Shown: piece by piece, positions 49,346-61,900 of the stretch
Layout of the letters: each line of letters begins with the position of its first letter
How positions within the stretch are numbered: position 1 is the first letter of the stretch
DNA from: Butyriboletus loyo
Taxonomy: Eukaryota; Basidiomycota; Agaricomycetes; Boletales; Boletaceae
Assembly (NCBI GenBank): GCA_038093515.1
Contig: JBBPSI010000009.1
Coordinates: 1 to 64,000 of the forward strand
DNA: 64,000 nucleotides
Reading direction: 5' to 3'
Program-made: the position numbers and the translations under genes
Notes under the pieces: model-generated
What the model was told of the DNA's origin: nothing
What the model saw: only the letters and a program-made list of their open reading frames with translations
The model's database searches: none

Positions 49346-52300
49346 ATGGTAAGTAAGATTTCCTTCCTTCAGCAAAACAATTTTTAAATCAATCACAGTC
49401 TCAGACACCCAGACGCAATAAGCGTGCCAGGTCCCCAAGAATACCCAGCAGTCCCCCTGTTCCGCATCCCACAGCTCAGAGGCGCGAGTCCTCGTCCTCA
49501 TTACCCCCATCGTCTCCTTTAGCCCCATTCTCGGACACCGACGATAGCTTAGACGAACGCGATGCAGTGAGGGATCTTGAAGATGACGAGGAAGATGGCG
49601 AGGGTGAAGATCTTTTCGCAGACAACGTGGAGGAGTAAGTCCACGCAGATATCATGGCTCTCCCGCTCACCTTTCATCGATCCACGAAAGAGACTATGCG
49701 GCAAATGAACTACTTGATCATTACTCCGACCGTGATATCGATGACGAAGGAGAATTTGAAGATATGTCTGGCACTGTCCGTAAGGCCGCGGAGGCGAAAA
49801 TGGATCGAAGAGATCGGTTAGAGCACAGCGGTAGAGCGGGAGGTCGCGCTGCAATTAGAAGTCGTGCACCCCGATTTCTGGAAAGCGACGACATGGATGA
49901 CGAAGATGCCTTGGATGGGGGTCTCGGCGTAGCTCGCATGAAGCGGCGTACTCGTCGTCAATATGACGAACGCCGGGATTTGGACGATATGGATGGACTA
50001 GACGATGTTAGCATACTTCATACAACGCGATCGCCTTTGCTGATGACTTGCTTAACAGGAGATTCCTCTGGAACAACTGAGCGATATCAAGGCAAAGTCA
50101 ATCGTCGAATGGATAACTAACGATCGCGTTCGCCGTTCAATCGTCAAACATTTCCGCCAGTTTTTGATGACTTACGTCGACGTGAATGGAAATTCAGTAT
50201 ACGGTCAACGTATTCGTAATCTTGGAGAGAGTAGGTGACCATGCGACGCGCTTGCCGTATTCTGACACTCTTCTCCAGCGAATGCTGAATCACTCGAAGT
50301 GTCATATCTTCACCTTGCAGTTTCAAAGCCCATCCTTGCTTACTTCCTCACTAACTCTCCGGCCGCGATGCTGACAATTTTTGATGAAGTGGCACTGAAT
50401 GCAATCCTTGTTTACTATCCATCATATGAACGCATTCATTCCGAAGTTCATGTTCGCATCGCCGATCTTCCGCTTAGTTCATCCCTTCGCGACCTCCGCC
50501 GCTCCAACTTAAACAATCTCGTTCGAGTATCTGGTGTTGTCACTCGTCGGAGTGGCGTCTTCCCTCAATTGAAATATGTGAAATTCGACTGTCGCAAGTG
50601 TGGTGCTGTTTTGGGTCCGTTCTACCAAGATGCGACCAAGGAAGTGAAGATCAGTTATTGCCCTAACTGCGAGAGTAAAGGCCCTTTCCCGGTCAACTCT
50701 GAGCAGGTTAGTCGAGTGGTTGTTGTTGTTTCTTACACTAACCACCTTCGTCAGACAGTGTATCGCAACTATCAGAAAATGACCTTGCAAGAATCTCCAG
50801 GATCAGTTCCACCAGGACGTCTCCCAAGGCATCGCGAAGTCATTCTCCTCTGGGATCTGATTGACCAGGCAAAGCCAGGGGAAGAAATTGTATGTATATA
50901 TCAGTCCTCAATCACGAATGAGTCTCATTCTCAGAGATAGGAAGTGACTGGAATATACCGGAACAACTTCGATGCATCCCTCAACTCTAAGAACGGCTTT
51001 CCTGTGTTCTCCACCATCATTGAAGCGAACCACATTAATAAAAAGGAGGACCTCTTTGCCGCGTTCAGACTTACCGAAGAGGATGAAAAGGAAATTCGAG
51101 TCCTTGCTCGGGATGAGCGCATACGCAAACGGATCATCAAATCTATTGCCCCGTCAATATATGGCCACGAAGACATCAAGACTGCCATTGCCCTCTCCCT
51201 TTTTGGTGGTATTTCAAAGGATGTCAAGCGAAAGCATCCCATCCGAGGTGACATCAACATCCTCCTCCTGGGTGACCCTGGTACAGCAAAGTCTCAGTTC
51301 TTGAAATACGTGGAGAAAACTGCGCATCGCTCTGTCTTCGCCACCGGGCAGGGGGCATCTGCTGTGGGTTTGACGGCCAGTGTTCGCAAAGACCCCATCA
51401 CCCGTGAGTGGACACTCGAAGGCGGAGCCCTCGTCCTAGCCGACAAAGGAACATGCCTTATTGACGAGTTCGACAAGATGAATGATGCGGATCGAACCTC
51501 TATTCACGAAGCCATGGAACAACAGTCCATTTCCATATCGAAGGCTGGCATTGTGACAACACTCCGTGCTCGGTGTGCGGTCATCGCTGCCGCTAACCCT
51601 ATCCGCGGTCGATACAACCCTACGATACCATTCCAACAGAATGTCGAATTGACGGAACCCATTCTCTCACGGTTTGATGTGCTCTGCGTCGTAAAAGATA
51701 CCGTAGACCCAGTACAAGACGAGCTCCTTGCACGGTTTGTGGTGGGGAGCCATCTGCGTAGCCATCCCAAGTTTACACCGGAGAAGGAGGAGATGGATGT
51801 TGGCACCATCCTTGACGCTGATGTACGTCACACCATGCTTGGAGGGAAACTGAACCTGACTGTTTGCTAGCTCATACCCCAGGATGTTCTGCGGAAGTAT
51901 ATCATGTACGCTCGAGAGAGAGTCCGACCCCAATTGTATGACATGGACCAGGAAAAGCTTTCGCGTCTCTTTGTTGATCTCCGACGGGAGTCATTGGCCA
52001 CAGGCTCATACCCTATTACCATACGTCATCTGGAGAGCATGATTCGGATGGCAGAGGCCAGTGCCAAGATGTGCCTCAGAGAATATGTTCGTGCTGATGA
52101 CATTGACTTGGCTATCTCTGTCGCTGTTGGCAGCTTTGTCAATGCACAGAAACTCACTATTAAGAAAACACTCGAGAGGGTGAGTGTATTGTGATGTGTT
52201 GCATGCGAGGAGCTGACTATTAGTGCTCAGGGCTTCCGAAAGTATGTCACACAAGCTCGGGACTACGAGGAGCTGCTCGCCTTCATTCTTGGCCAACTCG

Positions 52301-52562
52301 TCAAGGAGAAGGCGCGATTGTATCAACTCCAGAGGCGTGGGCAACCGGATTTGATAACTGTCAAAGTCTCTGAGCTCGAAGAAAGAGTGAGAGACAGCTT
52401 CAGTATGATCACACTGACTCACATCATCTGTTGCAGGCCAAGGAGCACGACATTTACGACACGTCGCCATTCTTGCGTTCAAAGTTATTTGTAGCCAATG
52501 GTTACAAACTGAACGACCAGGTCATCGAGAAACGATTCCAAAATAGATCCCTTACCCGCTAA
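49346..52562 (+). CDS. MCM2: MCM2, subunit of the MCM2-7 replicative helicase
   Basis: ATPase subunit of the CMG helicase. Ten exons sum to 921 codons. The first coding exon is only the ATG (49346-49348), followed by GTAAGT. The acidic, Ser-rich N-terminus ([14 protein letters not shown]; runs of Asp/Glu) is the DDK target and histone-binding type of tail. Next come RRQYDERRD, the zinc finger CRKC...CPNC (50592-50680), [20 protein letters not shown], Walker [14 protein letters not shown], Walker [12 protein letters not shown], the sensor [12 protein letters not shown], arginine-finger [15 protein letters not shown], and the C-terminal helix region with [27 protein letters not shown] and the N-terminal tail separate it from MCM3-7. 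All introns are GT-AG. MIA40 lies tail-to-tail 126 bases downstream. Confidence 0.97.
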
Positions 52563-52688
52563 GATAATGTATAACAATACCAATACTCACTCGCTTTTGT
52601 ATGATGTATTTCAGCGCTGAGTAGTGATTATGAGTGCAATAAATCGGACCTTGGTCCGCTATATGCTGTGTCTATAAGGTCCATAATC

Positions 52689-53514
52689 CTAGGATGATGC
52701 GGAGGTTGGTAGTGTCTCTGTCCTCTCCGCGGGAAGGCTATCCGAGAGGAGATGGTCATCTTCCGTTTTTTCGGTGGTCGAGGATTCAGTAGGAGATTCC
52801 TCCTCATCGTCGTCCATAATTTCTGCGGCGAAAATGACATAGTGGCATATTCCCGAAAGCAGATCCACGTACCATCACCATAAACATCGGGGTGCTCACG
52901 GAAACAGTCCTGCATAGCCTTGAACTTTTCCACACAGTCGATGCCCTTTGGGTCTGCCTCGGAGTACACGAAACATGAAAATGCCTCTCGGAACTGCTGA
53001 CCGCAGGGTCCATGAGCCATCCCGCCGAGACATGGGCAGTCCCAGTTAATTTCCCCTGTCTCTGGATTGAAAGCGCCACCGGAAGACTCTCCTTCGGTTC
53101 CCTCGCCTTCTATTGGCGTTTCTGATGGCGCCTTGGAAGACCCCTCGCCCACGGGAGATATCGCGGCCGGTTCAAACGCGTCGCTTCGAGTTACTGAAGG
53201 TGTTGGTGCATCGGAAGACCTCGGGGCAGACGCGTGCCCTGGTGACGCAGGCTGCTTTTTGGGTGCTAAGCGCCCATGGACCGTCAAGTTTGACACCTCA
53301 ACCGACGAGAAACAAACACACCAGAGATGGCTTCCGAGTCTAATGATATATGCCGACTATTGGAACTCCATGACCAAGCCAAGTATCCTGCGACGGTTAC
53401 CGATGCACCCAGCGCGTAAGCTGAGCGGGTATATCGTGCGAATAGTCGAGGACTGGAGCCTGCTTGTGAATGCAAGCATCTGCGAAGTGGGAGACGCGCA
53501 AACTGGCGGAACAT
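52689..53514 (-). CDS. MIA40: MIA40, mitochondrial intermembrane-space oxidoreductase
   Basis: Imports and oxidises twin-Cys proteins in the intermembrane space with Erv1. Three exons (53514-53322, 53265-52873, 52822-52689) sum to 240 codons. The N-terminus [16 protein letters not shown] is a mitochondrial presequence. It is followed by a single membrane anchor ([15 protein letters not shown]), so this is the anchored fungal form. An Ala/Pro/Ser/Glu linker follows. The catalytic domain has the redox motif CPC (WDCPCLGG) and the twin CX9C pairs [11 protein letters not shown] and [11 protein letters not shown], with hydrophobic cleft residues such as [11 protein letters not shown]. The acidic tail ends TLPTSASS. 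All key residues are present. Confidence 0.95.
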
Positions 53515-55759
53515 GATGATCGGGGAACAAGCAGAGCTGCAGAATACACTCAAAATTCATGCCGAGGCTCTGTCCGCATTTGCCGGTCTGAGTCAGCCCA
53601 TTACGTGATCCTACATAACACACTAGGCAAAAAGCCTAATTACTTGTCGTCAGCCTTCAAAGCTTCACCTAGGGATCTCACTTCGAGCCTGTGGACTACA
53701 GGTCATACCACTGGTACTCCAGAACGTTAAAGACGTATCCTATGACGCTCCTTAAGTAATATCCATTGCTTGAATATGGCAGAAAAGGTGGTCTGCGTGT
53801 CGCGGTAACGGTATTCATGTAGATGGGTTATCCGTCATCCGGGACAAGGCCATATGTCAAATTGAGCCTAGCTTGCCTGAAGGCGATATGAAGTGAGTAG
53901 GGAGTCACATAGATCATCGCGAACCAGCTCATGGCACCGGTAAAACCCGGTTTGCAGGCGTACCAGGTGTCTCGGTTTGGTCGAGTCGCTAGGACACTGA
54001 ATTCCTCTATGACTACCTGTGACTCGTGAGAGTCTGCTGTGCATTTTCCAGACGTTTCCCTAAAGCAGAGTCAGGAAAACAACCAAACTCTTCTTGTCCC
54101 ACCACTCACGAGATAGTTCCGATGCAGCGGATCATATGCTTCATACGGTGTGACTCGATTCAGATTGATAACCAGTGGCATGGATTACCGAGTTCCCAGG
54201 TGAGGCTGGTGGGTTCATTTGTGTACCGCTGCACTTAGTTTTGGTCGCAGCCTGTGTCGGTGCGAAGAACACGATCTAAAATCCCGTCAATCGCTAACCA
54301 TGATTCCGCATCAGTGTAGGAGCAATCCACCAAAGATCTGGTCGATATAAACACCTATATCACCATAGTTGTTTCAGTTGTTCGTCATGAATAGATATCT
54401 AATAGAAATAGTTTACCAAAGCGTCGTGATGGTCTTTACGACGTATCGTGACTATCACAACCCGTTCGCAGCAATCGACACTTGATGCTCACCGAAATTT
54501 TGCCGCCCACCAAGTCCGTGATTGATTGTGGAAGTACCCCATCCTGGAGTTGATAGCATTCACCACTTCAAGTTGAAGTTGTCGACTCATCAGCATCATT
54601 GAAACCCATCGTAACATGACATCGCAATTCTGACACGATCGTGCCACCGGTCGCGAATTTCAGCGGTGCTCATATCATCGTAACTCAATTCGGTGAAATC
54701 AACTCAGTAGGGTTGGATCTACGCATACGTTTAGTATCAAATGTTGACGTGAATCCCAAAAACAATTACCCGAAAAAATGTGTATGGCTGACTATCGAGG
54801 CAAAATGTCTGTCAGTTCGTCGTCTTCATGAATCCCGCAGCGAACTGATCGTTTCTTAATAGCAGCTCGTCCGACGTACCCAGAGTCAAAGATACAGATA
54901 CCAAAAATTGCGCTGAGCAGTATTGTCTCACTATCGCAACCTAGATCGGGGAGAGAGAATATGATCGTCTCAGCCTCATATCCCCCGAAAATTCTGGGTC
55001 TGGGAGAACGGAGATGGAAAATACCGGAAAGATCATCGCACAATGCCTGCGGCATCACAAGGCCTGAGAAATTTCATAAAATTAGAGCCTGCGCAGAATA
55101 GTTGAAGGATCCACCGCGAGCAACATGTTCAAGCCATTAATTGTCGTCCAGCAGTCGTTACTTGCTTAGACGACAGTGATCAGCATGTGACATAGGCAAT
55201 GATTTACATTACATTGCAAGACCCACCGCAGCGGCTCGGGTGCTCTGGGTTGATAACGAGCCCGCGATATTAGGCTTCTCAGCGACGGTCGGGCTTCCAC
55301 TTTTCAGACAAAGCGCTGACCAGAAACCGGCTTGGCTCGATCATACACGTCCCCTTGCGACAGAACTCAGATCTAGCCGATCTTGAGCTTATGCAGCTAT
55401 GATATTCCCCCACCGCAACGTGAGCACAAGTTACGCCCAAGATTTACTACAGCTAATGAATCAACGTATAATCTACATTTTATCTTACTTCATGAGTATC
55501 GTGACATGCGTGCGTTACAGATATCATTACAACTTTGCTGCACTAGCATTGGGGCCAGTGAGCGCTCGTTGGGCTTCGCGATTAATTCTTATCGACAGAG
55601 TTTCTTCAAGGCGCCGCCAGAGAAACTGGTTGCAACTTGCTCTCCGAGCTTTGCGACCGGTGAGGTAAAAATATGGTATATGAAGACGTTCATGTCGGGT
55701 GGACCTCGGCACCTCTCATCTACCCTAGAATCGTCTGAGCAATCGTTTGGCTGCTGTGT
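53515..55759. other. gene-poor stretch
   Basis: 2.2 kb between the MIA40 start and the 3' end of the second J-like gene. A minus frame at 55058-54792 and a plus frame at 55383 onward have no family motif, and the plus frame is antisense to the J-like gene. I see no gene. Confidence 0.5.
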
Positions 55760-56872
55760 TCAAAGACTCACCTGCTGCGATGCCTTTCCCTCCTTTGCCA
55801 AGAGCTCGTTCAGACACCTTGCGATGACACCCACGCCCTCTTCGACCCCACTTCTCTCCGAGTTGACAACTCTGTTGAGGATGCGATGGAACCTATCTGG
55901 ATGCCAGCGCAGCAAAGCAGTGCGAATCCGTTCCCGTCGCGAGTGGTTAGACGAATGTACAGGATGCAGCAAGAAGTTGGTGATGTTTTCGGGTACGAGG
56001 TCTTCTACCCGCGTAGGAGTGGCTAGAAGTGGCCAAGGGATATCACGAAAGCCGAGCGGCTCAAACGACGCGGAAATGGCAGCCCATCGTGATTCGTACG
56101 AGTTCCAGGCTTCTAGCATCGCCCGTTCCGCTCGGGCTTGATCCCTCCGCTCTTTCTCCCTTGTTCTCTCCACACACTTTCTCCGCTCCTCCGCAATCGC
56201 CTCTCTCTCGCTGTCCCGTCTCTGCCGTACCCGAGCCTGGATCCTCTTGACATCTTCTTGGACGATCCTTCGCCGTGCTTCTTCGCGTTCCCGTTCCTGC
56301 GCCCTTCTTCGCATCTCCGCTTCATGGTTCATCCACTTGTGCGCTTCTGCTTCGTACTCGTAAACCAGCTCATCCCACATCCGCTGCCGTAGCTCTTCTT
56401 TCCCCATCGGTTGCGGTCTTCGCTCATAGTTGGAGCGGTCAGTCAAATGGACCTGTTCGTTGACCCACTCTTCGATGCTCTGCTGATGAACAGGTTTGAA
56501 AACGCCTTCTCGGACCCACGATGAGTCCTCTGTCTCACGCTTCCAACGTGGAGGGTTGGACGTCAAGGATTCGTAGCGGCACGTCACGTTAGGCCGCGGA
56601 GGGAAGCGTAGTCGAGAGATGGAATACGGTGAAGTGCTCGCTTCGCTCGTCTTCGGACGAGTGCAGGGCGTGTAAAAGCAATCGAAGGGAGGTGTGCTCA
56701 TCGCGCGCGAACGATACTGGAAGCCTGCTTCCATGGCTAAAGCAGTTAGCTTTGGAGTAACAGCGACGTCCAACGAGTTTAAGCTGAGGGGAAATGGTGT
56801 CTTAGGTCTCAGGGACGGCTGGTAGGGTGCGTTATATCTTGGACTGACAGGCGGAACACCTTGCCATGGCAT
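55760..56872 (-). CDS. coiled-coil protein with C-terminal J-like (HPD) region, copy 2
   Basis: Intronless over 370 codons from the ATG at 56872 (MPWQGVPPVSPR). The N-terminal 150 residues are Pro/Ser/Arg-rich. About 110 residues of Glu/Arg/Gln/Ala helix follow (MRRRAQEREREEARRRIVQE). The C-terminal region has LGFRDIPWPLLATPTRVEDL, RIRTALLRWHPDRFHRIL and VIARCLNELL. The IPWPxL...HPDR(F/W) block matches the plus-strand gene at 41455-43492, while the N-terminal halves do not align. A GTGAGT donor sits just before the stop; splicing it to the TTCTAG near 55722 would replace VSL by GR and stop. The block RWHPDRF also recalls the C-terminus of animal NFKBIL1. Function is unknown. Confidence 0.8.
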   Translation of the reverse strand: MPWQGVPPVSPRYNAPYQPSLRPKTPFPLSLNSLDVAVTPKLTALAMEAGFQYRSRAMSTPPFDCFYTPCTRPKTSEASTSPYSISRLRFPPRPNVTCRYESLTSNPPRWKRETEDSSWVREGVFKPVHQQSIEEWVNEQVHLTDRSNYERRPQPMGKEELRQRMWDELVYEYEAEAHKWMNHEAEMRRRAQEREREEARRRIVQEDVKRIQARVRQRRDSEREAIAEERRKCVERTREKERRDQARAERAMLEAWNSYESRWAAISASFEPLGFRDIPWPLLATPTRVEDLVPENITNFLLHPVHSSNHSRRERIRTALLRWHPDRFHRILNRVVNSERSGVEEGVGVIARCLNELLAKEGKASQQVSL

Positions 56873-57176
56873 GACCAACACGCGTCAGAAGTCATGGCCA
56901 GCGGCAACTGCGTGTTTCCCTACGTACACGGCCTCGTTTTACATTTTACCGGACGATTACACGGCACCGACACGTTGGTCAACTTCGGTCCTTGCCAGAT
57001 TTAATTCGGGCACCACAGACGATTGATGATCGATTATATGTACGGTGTGCGTGACGCTACATCGCCGTGATCGTATCTTCAACAGAATTGCCCAGAGAAA
57101 TACTACTGCAAAAGTGTACATATTGTCCGTTGGCCCTGCGCACCTCAGTAAAAATGAAAGGGGTCAAGTTATTCTT

Positions 57177-58604
57177 TTACATGGAGCAAAAACCGGAATC
57201 GCTGATATACTCTGCAGAATCTTCCTTGTGGGAGGCTGCCTCGAGTCTGACCAGATCTGTGGAAATGAGATGTGAACACTTATTGGGGCGAACGGATATA
57301 GCTGATGCCTACTGAAATAGGAGTGGCCTTGGGCTTCCCGCGCCGTTAGCCGTTTCTGGTGATCGTACCGAAGAAGTTTATCCAGGAGGTCCAATGCCTC
57401 AGTGGTGACCAGTGTATGGTTGTCGGGATTAATGTAACGCGACCAGGGTTGTTTGGGATATCTGAGGGCCATGTCAACTTGGGAAAAAAAACAGCGGGGC
57501 ATGTGTACTAACACTTGCAGGAGATTGTCGAGATCAGTTTCAAAGGGTATGCCGTACGTCCTCAGCCATGCATCAAAGGAATCGGTACCAAGGACTCTCA
57601 AAATTTTGAGTAATTGGTCGTCGTTGTCTACACCACAAAAGAAATGCTCCTTTCGGAATATCTGTCATAGGGACCAAGCGATTGAGTCCACTTTGACGCG
57701 TGGGCCGAGTGTAAGACCAACGCTTACCATCGACGCAAGCATGCATCCCACGCTCCAGATATCAAGGCTGTAGTCGTACTGCTTATAGCCGACGAGTAGC
57801 TCAGGCGCTTTATAATAGCGAGACCCGACGCGAATGTGATAGGGCGTGCCAGGGTGATAAAACTCGGCTAGTCCCCAGTCGATCAGTCTCAACTACAGAG
57901 GATTAGATGATTGAACCAAAAGCCGGTGACACCAGAGACCCACCTTTCGTCGGCGGTGATCGATCATGACGTTTCCTGGCTTCACGTCTCGGTGCATGAT
58001 CCCTCTCGAGTGCACGAAATCCAGTGCCTAGGTGAACGATCACGTGAACTCGTTGGCAGTCTCACCGATGACACGATCCCGGCGCACCTTGAGCAGTTGA
58101 AACGTATAATATTTGATGTCAAGCTCGTTCAACATGGAGAACATCAGCTTCCACTCCACGTTCTCCACAAACTCCATGATGAGACTGGAGTACCGCGCAG
58201 AGGGGTCTTGGACGACGTCCCGCAAGGCGACGATGTTCGGGCCCCCCGTCAGGTTACGGAGGATCTTGACTTCACGCTGGATCTTCTTCTGGGCGACGGG
58301 TTTAAGGACTTTGATGATGCAGGTCTCCGAGTTGACCATGTCGATGCCTTTGAAGACCTACGTGGGGCGTGATGGAGCGATGAGTACACCCGGCGGGTGA
58401 AGGACGGCCCTACCTCTGAATACCTTCCACCTCCTATGCGTTCGATAATTTCATAACGTTCTGGCGAGCTCCACTCGATGTCGGAATTCTCTGTCAGCAC
58501 CTGTTAGGTTCGTAGACGTTACGGTCGAGTGGAGTCTGATACTGACCGTAGTCGTACCAGGAGTGTCCGAGGGAAGCGTTCACGTCGGCATACGTTCTCG
58601 CCAT
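57177..58604 (-). CDS. CKA1: protein kinase CK2 alpha-type catalytic subunit, divergent
   Basis: Acidophilic Ser/Thr kinase. The start is the ATG at 58604 ([19 protein letters not shown]). Seven or so exons give the full kinase: [50 protein letters not shown] (DWG in place of DFG, a CK2 hallmark), [38 protein letters not shown] and [14 protein letters not shown], with the fungal C-terminus SGFCSM. Several positions that are nearly invariant in CK2 differ: the KKKKIKR basic cluster reads [12 protein letters not shown] reads GNVM, and KGPEL reads KAPEL. This may be a paralogue rather than the housekeeping copy. All junctions fit GT-AG. Confidence 0.9.
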
Positions 58605-58979
58605 GGGTAACCAGGCTGGTCGGAGTCAAGGGCCAGGACTTGTCGAGAGACCAAGGGTGGTGGGCATGCAAGGCAGAAATGATGGACAGCCTCGACCGGA
58701 CGAGTCGTGTCGTGGTTGCCTTTCACAACATCCCGATTCGGCCTTCCGTCCGTTTCTTATTGTCTCACGGTGGCTGAGCCATCACGAAGAAGAAAATTCT
58801 GTGGACAGTTTACAGCAGAACGATGAATACACACACTAATGAGCTCAAGTAAGTAATAAGGGATCGCGGCGATAGATACGTATCAGACTGAAATCGATAA
58901 CGAGCGATAAACCTGCGAGGGATCGTTAACACCCTACCTGAAATGAATCCCGGATGCAACTCACCCATGAATGTAAGCC

Positions 58980-61900
58980 TCAGTGGGATTGAATTGGCTG
59001 ATGAGAGATTGCAGGCAGCAGTAACTCAACCACTTGCGCGATGGAGCTGTTCTGTTGGCAAAACATTTCCAGATCTTTTCCGGACCATAACCGCTCCTCT
59101 GCTCGCGACCGTGGATCGCTCCCATTCCCATCCTCCTCACTACTACTTCTCGAATGGGAAGGTGTGACACGATTGCTCTCCGCCTCGAGTTTGCCAGGCC
59201 CGTGATGATGATACACTTTACTCCTCGACTTCGACCGAACGAGATCACAAGGACCAGTGATGTCGCGAGAGGACAGTGAAAATTGGGAACCATGACAGGA
59301 ACCGCTCGCAGAACCGAGGCGCTTGAGTACGCTACCCAACTTCTCCGGCGACTGTCGAGCAGAGAAGGCCTCTGGACCAATGAGAGTCTCCTGTAACACC
59401 CTGAACACGATATCGCTGACAGCTCGCGCGAACTTTGCTTGGAATGGTGAGGGGTTTGGTCCTGCGGAAGAGACGCTCGTTGATGCATCCGTCAATCTCT
59501 TCAACGAGGTCGCCCATTCATGGCGGACGAGTGGGTCAGCGAAGCTGAACATGTATCTTCGCGGTGCATTGCCATGGTTCAGGAACGCGACCTGGAAAGT
59601 ATTCCGCATGAAAGCACGCTCCACAGAGATGGGCCAACTCGGTGGGAGACCGGTGTAGAGCAGTGCGTTCGACCCAGAACGCAACATCAACATCGTTGTC
59701 AGACCAAACAACGTCCCGGTCACCCTGAATGATGCCTCGGATGACTTGACGAACCCGAGAACAGGCGGGTCAAAGGTGAGATTGTGTCCGAACAACTCGA
59801 TCGTGAAATTGGGGTCGGTTTGTGGGATGCGGATCACCACAGGTTCGGACTGGACTTTGTAAGTCAGACGTGAGGGCTGCGCGCGCTTAAAGGAGACAGT
59901 GATCTCGGCGGGCCCACTGGAAGATGGGTGGCGTGCTTGTGAGAGTGGCTCACGGTAAATGGATTCGTAGACATCGCTAAGCGTGTCATCAGACAGTAGG
60001 CCACGAGGATCGTGACGTCGGAACACATCCAAGAAGTCTCTGGAAGTAATGTTTCTCCCAACATATCTAGTTGAGCCAGGTTCCTGAGATATTCCGCCAT
60101 GTAATACCTCATTGAGTTGTACGATTGCCCTCGAGAACCTGTAAGCCAAGTCCTTGTCATAAGCAACGTGCTTCCCATTGGCATCGTACCACCGACTGGC
60201 AAAGGAATCAAGCAGGACATCCAAGGGGCTGTTTCCCTGGGTGGCGCGTGTCGGGACGTGGATGGTCTGCAGGAAGATACGCAACGCTTTGTCCACCCTG
60301 ACACCGGTGAACCCAAAAACATCGAGGTAGTGTTTGAGAACGACGCGTGATGTTCTCCTGGACAAATAATCACCGAGCTGTGCGCGATTGATCTCTGGCG
60401 TGCGGAATAACAGCTGTGCTAATGCCACGGGATCATCAGGCTGTGCCAAACTGTTAAACAGAGACACGATGGCTTGATCGGCGTCGTTGGCAAATTGCTC
60501 GACAAAGGACTGAGTAAGAGCATTGCGCGGCACACTGCGCGACTGAGGCTCCTCACGTTCGCTGCTAAACCGCAAATTGCGGAGGAGAACGACATTCTTC
60601 ACGACAAATTTTCTGTCTGAAGGATTCGGCTTCGTCAGCTCGAGGAAGGCGTCTGGGTCCTGGATGATGGGTTTGGAAACGATGAAGATGTCGTTGAAGA
60701 GGAAAAGGAAACGATCCTTGACCGTATCGGAGTTGACCACCTGCAGGACAGGCGCAGCCAATAACAACTTCCGAGGCGGGTCATCGATCACCGATGGCCA
60801 GACGGGACTCTTTGGTCCACGTCCTAGCATTTCATCAAGACGTTCCATGATAACAGCACTTTTGGAGGGGAACTCTGAGTACTGTGAAGACGTGTTTGAA
60901 GATGATTCCGAGGTAGTTGGAGGAGGATAATCAGACAAGGACGACCAAGGTTCAGGCGTGGATGGTGGCATAGGCTCTGGGGGTGATGGGGTAGGAGGAG
61001 ATGTGGAAGCTCCCAGAGCGGAGGGCGCAGAGAGTTCGACGGGAGAAGAAGAGACACCACCACCTGACTTGGCGATCTTACTTGCTCGAGGCGTCTTTTG
61101 CGTGTCCTCATGTGGAGAGTTTCCATTTGGGCTAACGGGGGAAAACTCTCCGTTATTCGACTTCCGAAGCAAGAGGGTCCCACTGGTACTACTCGTTGGC
61201 GTCCTCGACTTCTCTGTAGAACCAATGTCTTCCCAATCTGAAGTCAGGTCATTTTCCTTCTTTAACCTTAATATTTCGGAAAGAGAAGGCTTTTTAGAGG
61301 GCACAGTGGGGCGAATGGTTTCAGAAGTCGGGTTGAGCGAGTTGCTTGCCAAAGTCGGCGTTGATGACCCAAACCTATTGCTGAGCCACTTGCGAACACC
61401 TTCGCGGTTGGTGGGAAGTGTTTTCAGTAGGACTGAACCAGGCGACTGGTTATTTGGTATTTGCCCACCACTGAGGTAATCGTACGATGATGAAGAGGGC
61501 GCGGTCGATAGTGGGGGGGAATTAAGGTTTTTGAACTTGGGAAGGAGATGAGTGTCCGACGCCTGGTGTGCAAGAATCCGATCTCGTTTGATGTCGGGAG
61601 AATTAGAAGGCGTGTTGCTCGACGAGCTTGAAGGCAGCGGTATCTCATTTTCATTCCCGTGGAGAGATAGGACAACGTCCGGAGTAGACGATGATATCGA
61701 CAGTCCCCGGCGATTCCGGCTGTTGATTCGTTGTTCTTCGAGCTTCTTGATCCCTGGGAATGGGAACAATTTAGCATCCTGGTTATATTTGGTGAGATCG
61801 AGGTTGGAAGCCAATGGAATCGGAGAAACACCACTTCTCGGTGGCGTTGGCAGTGCCAGCGACTGCATGGACGCCGAAGCAGACGAAGATTGCATCACTG

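Noticed and set aside
56880..56885. ACGCGT just before the ATG of J-like copy 2
   Set aside because: Single copy, eight bases from the start codon, unlike the paired and well-placed boxes at MCM2.
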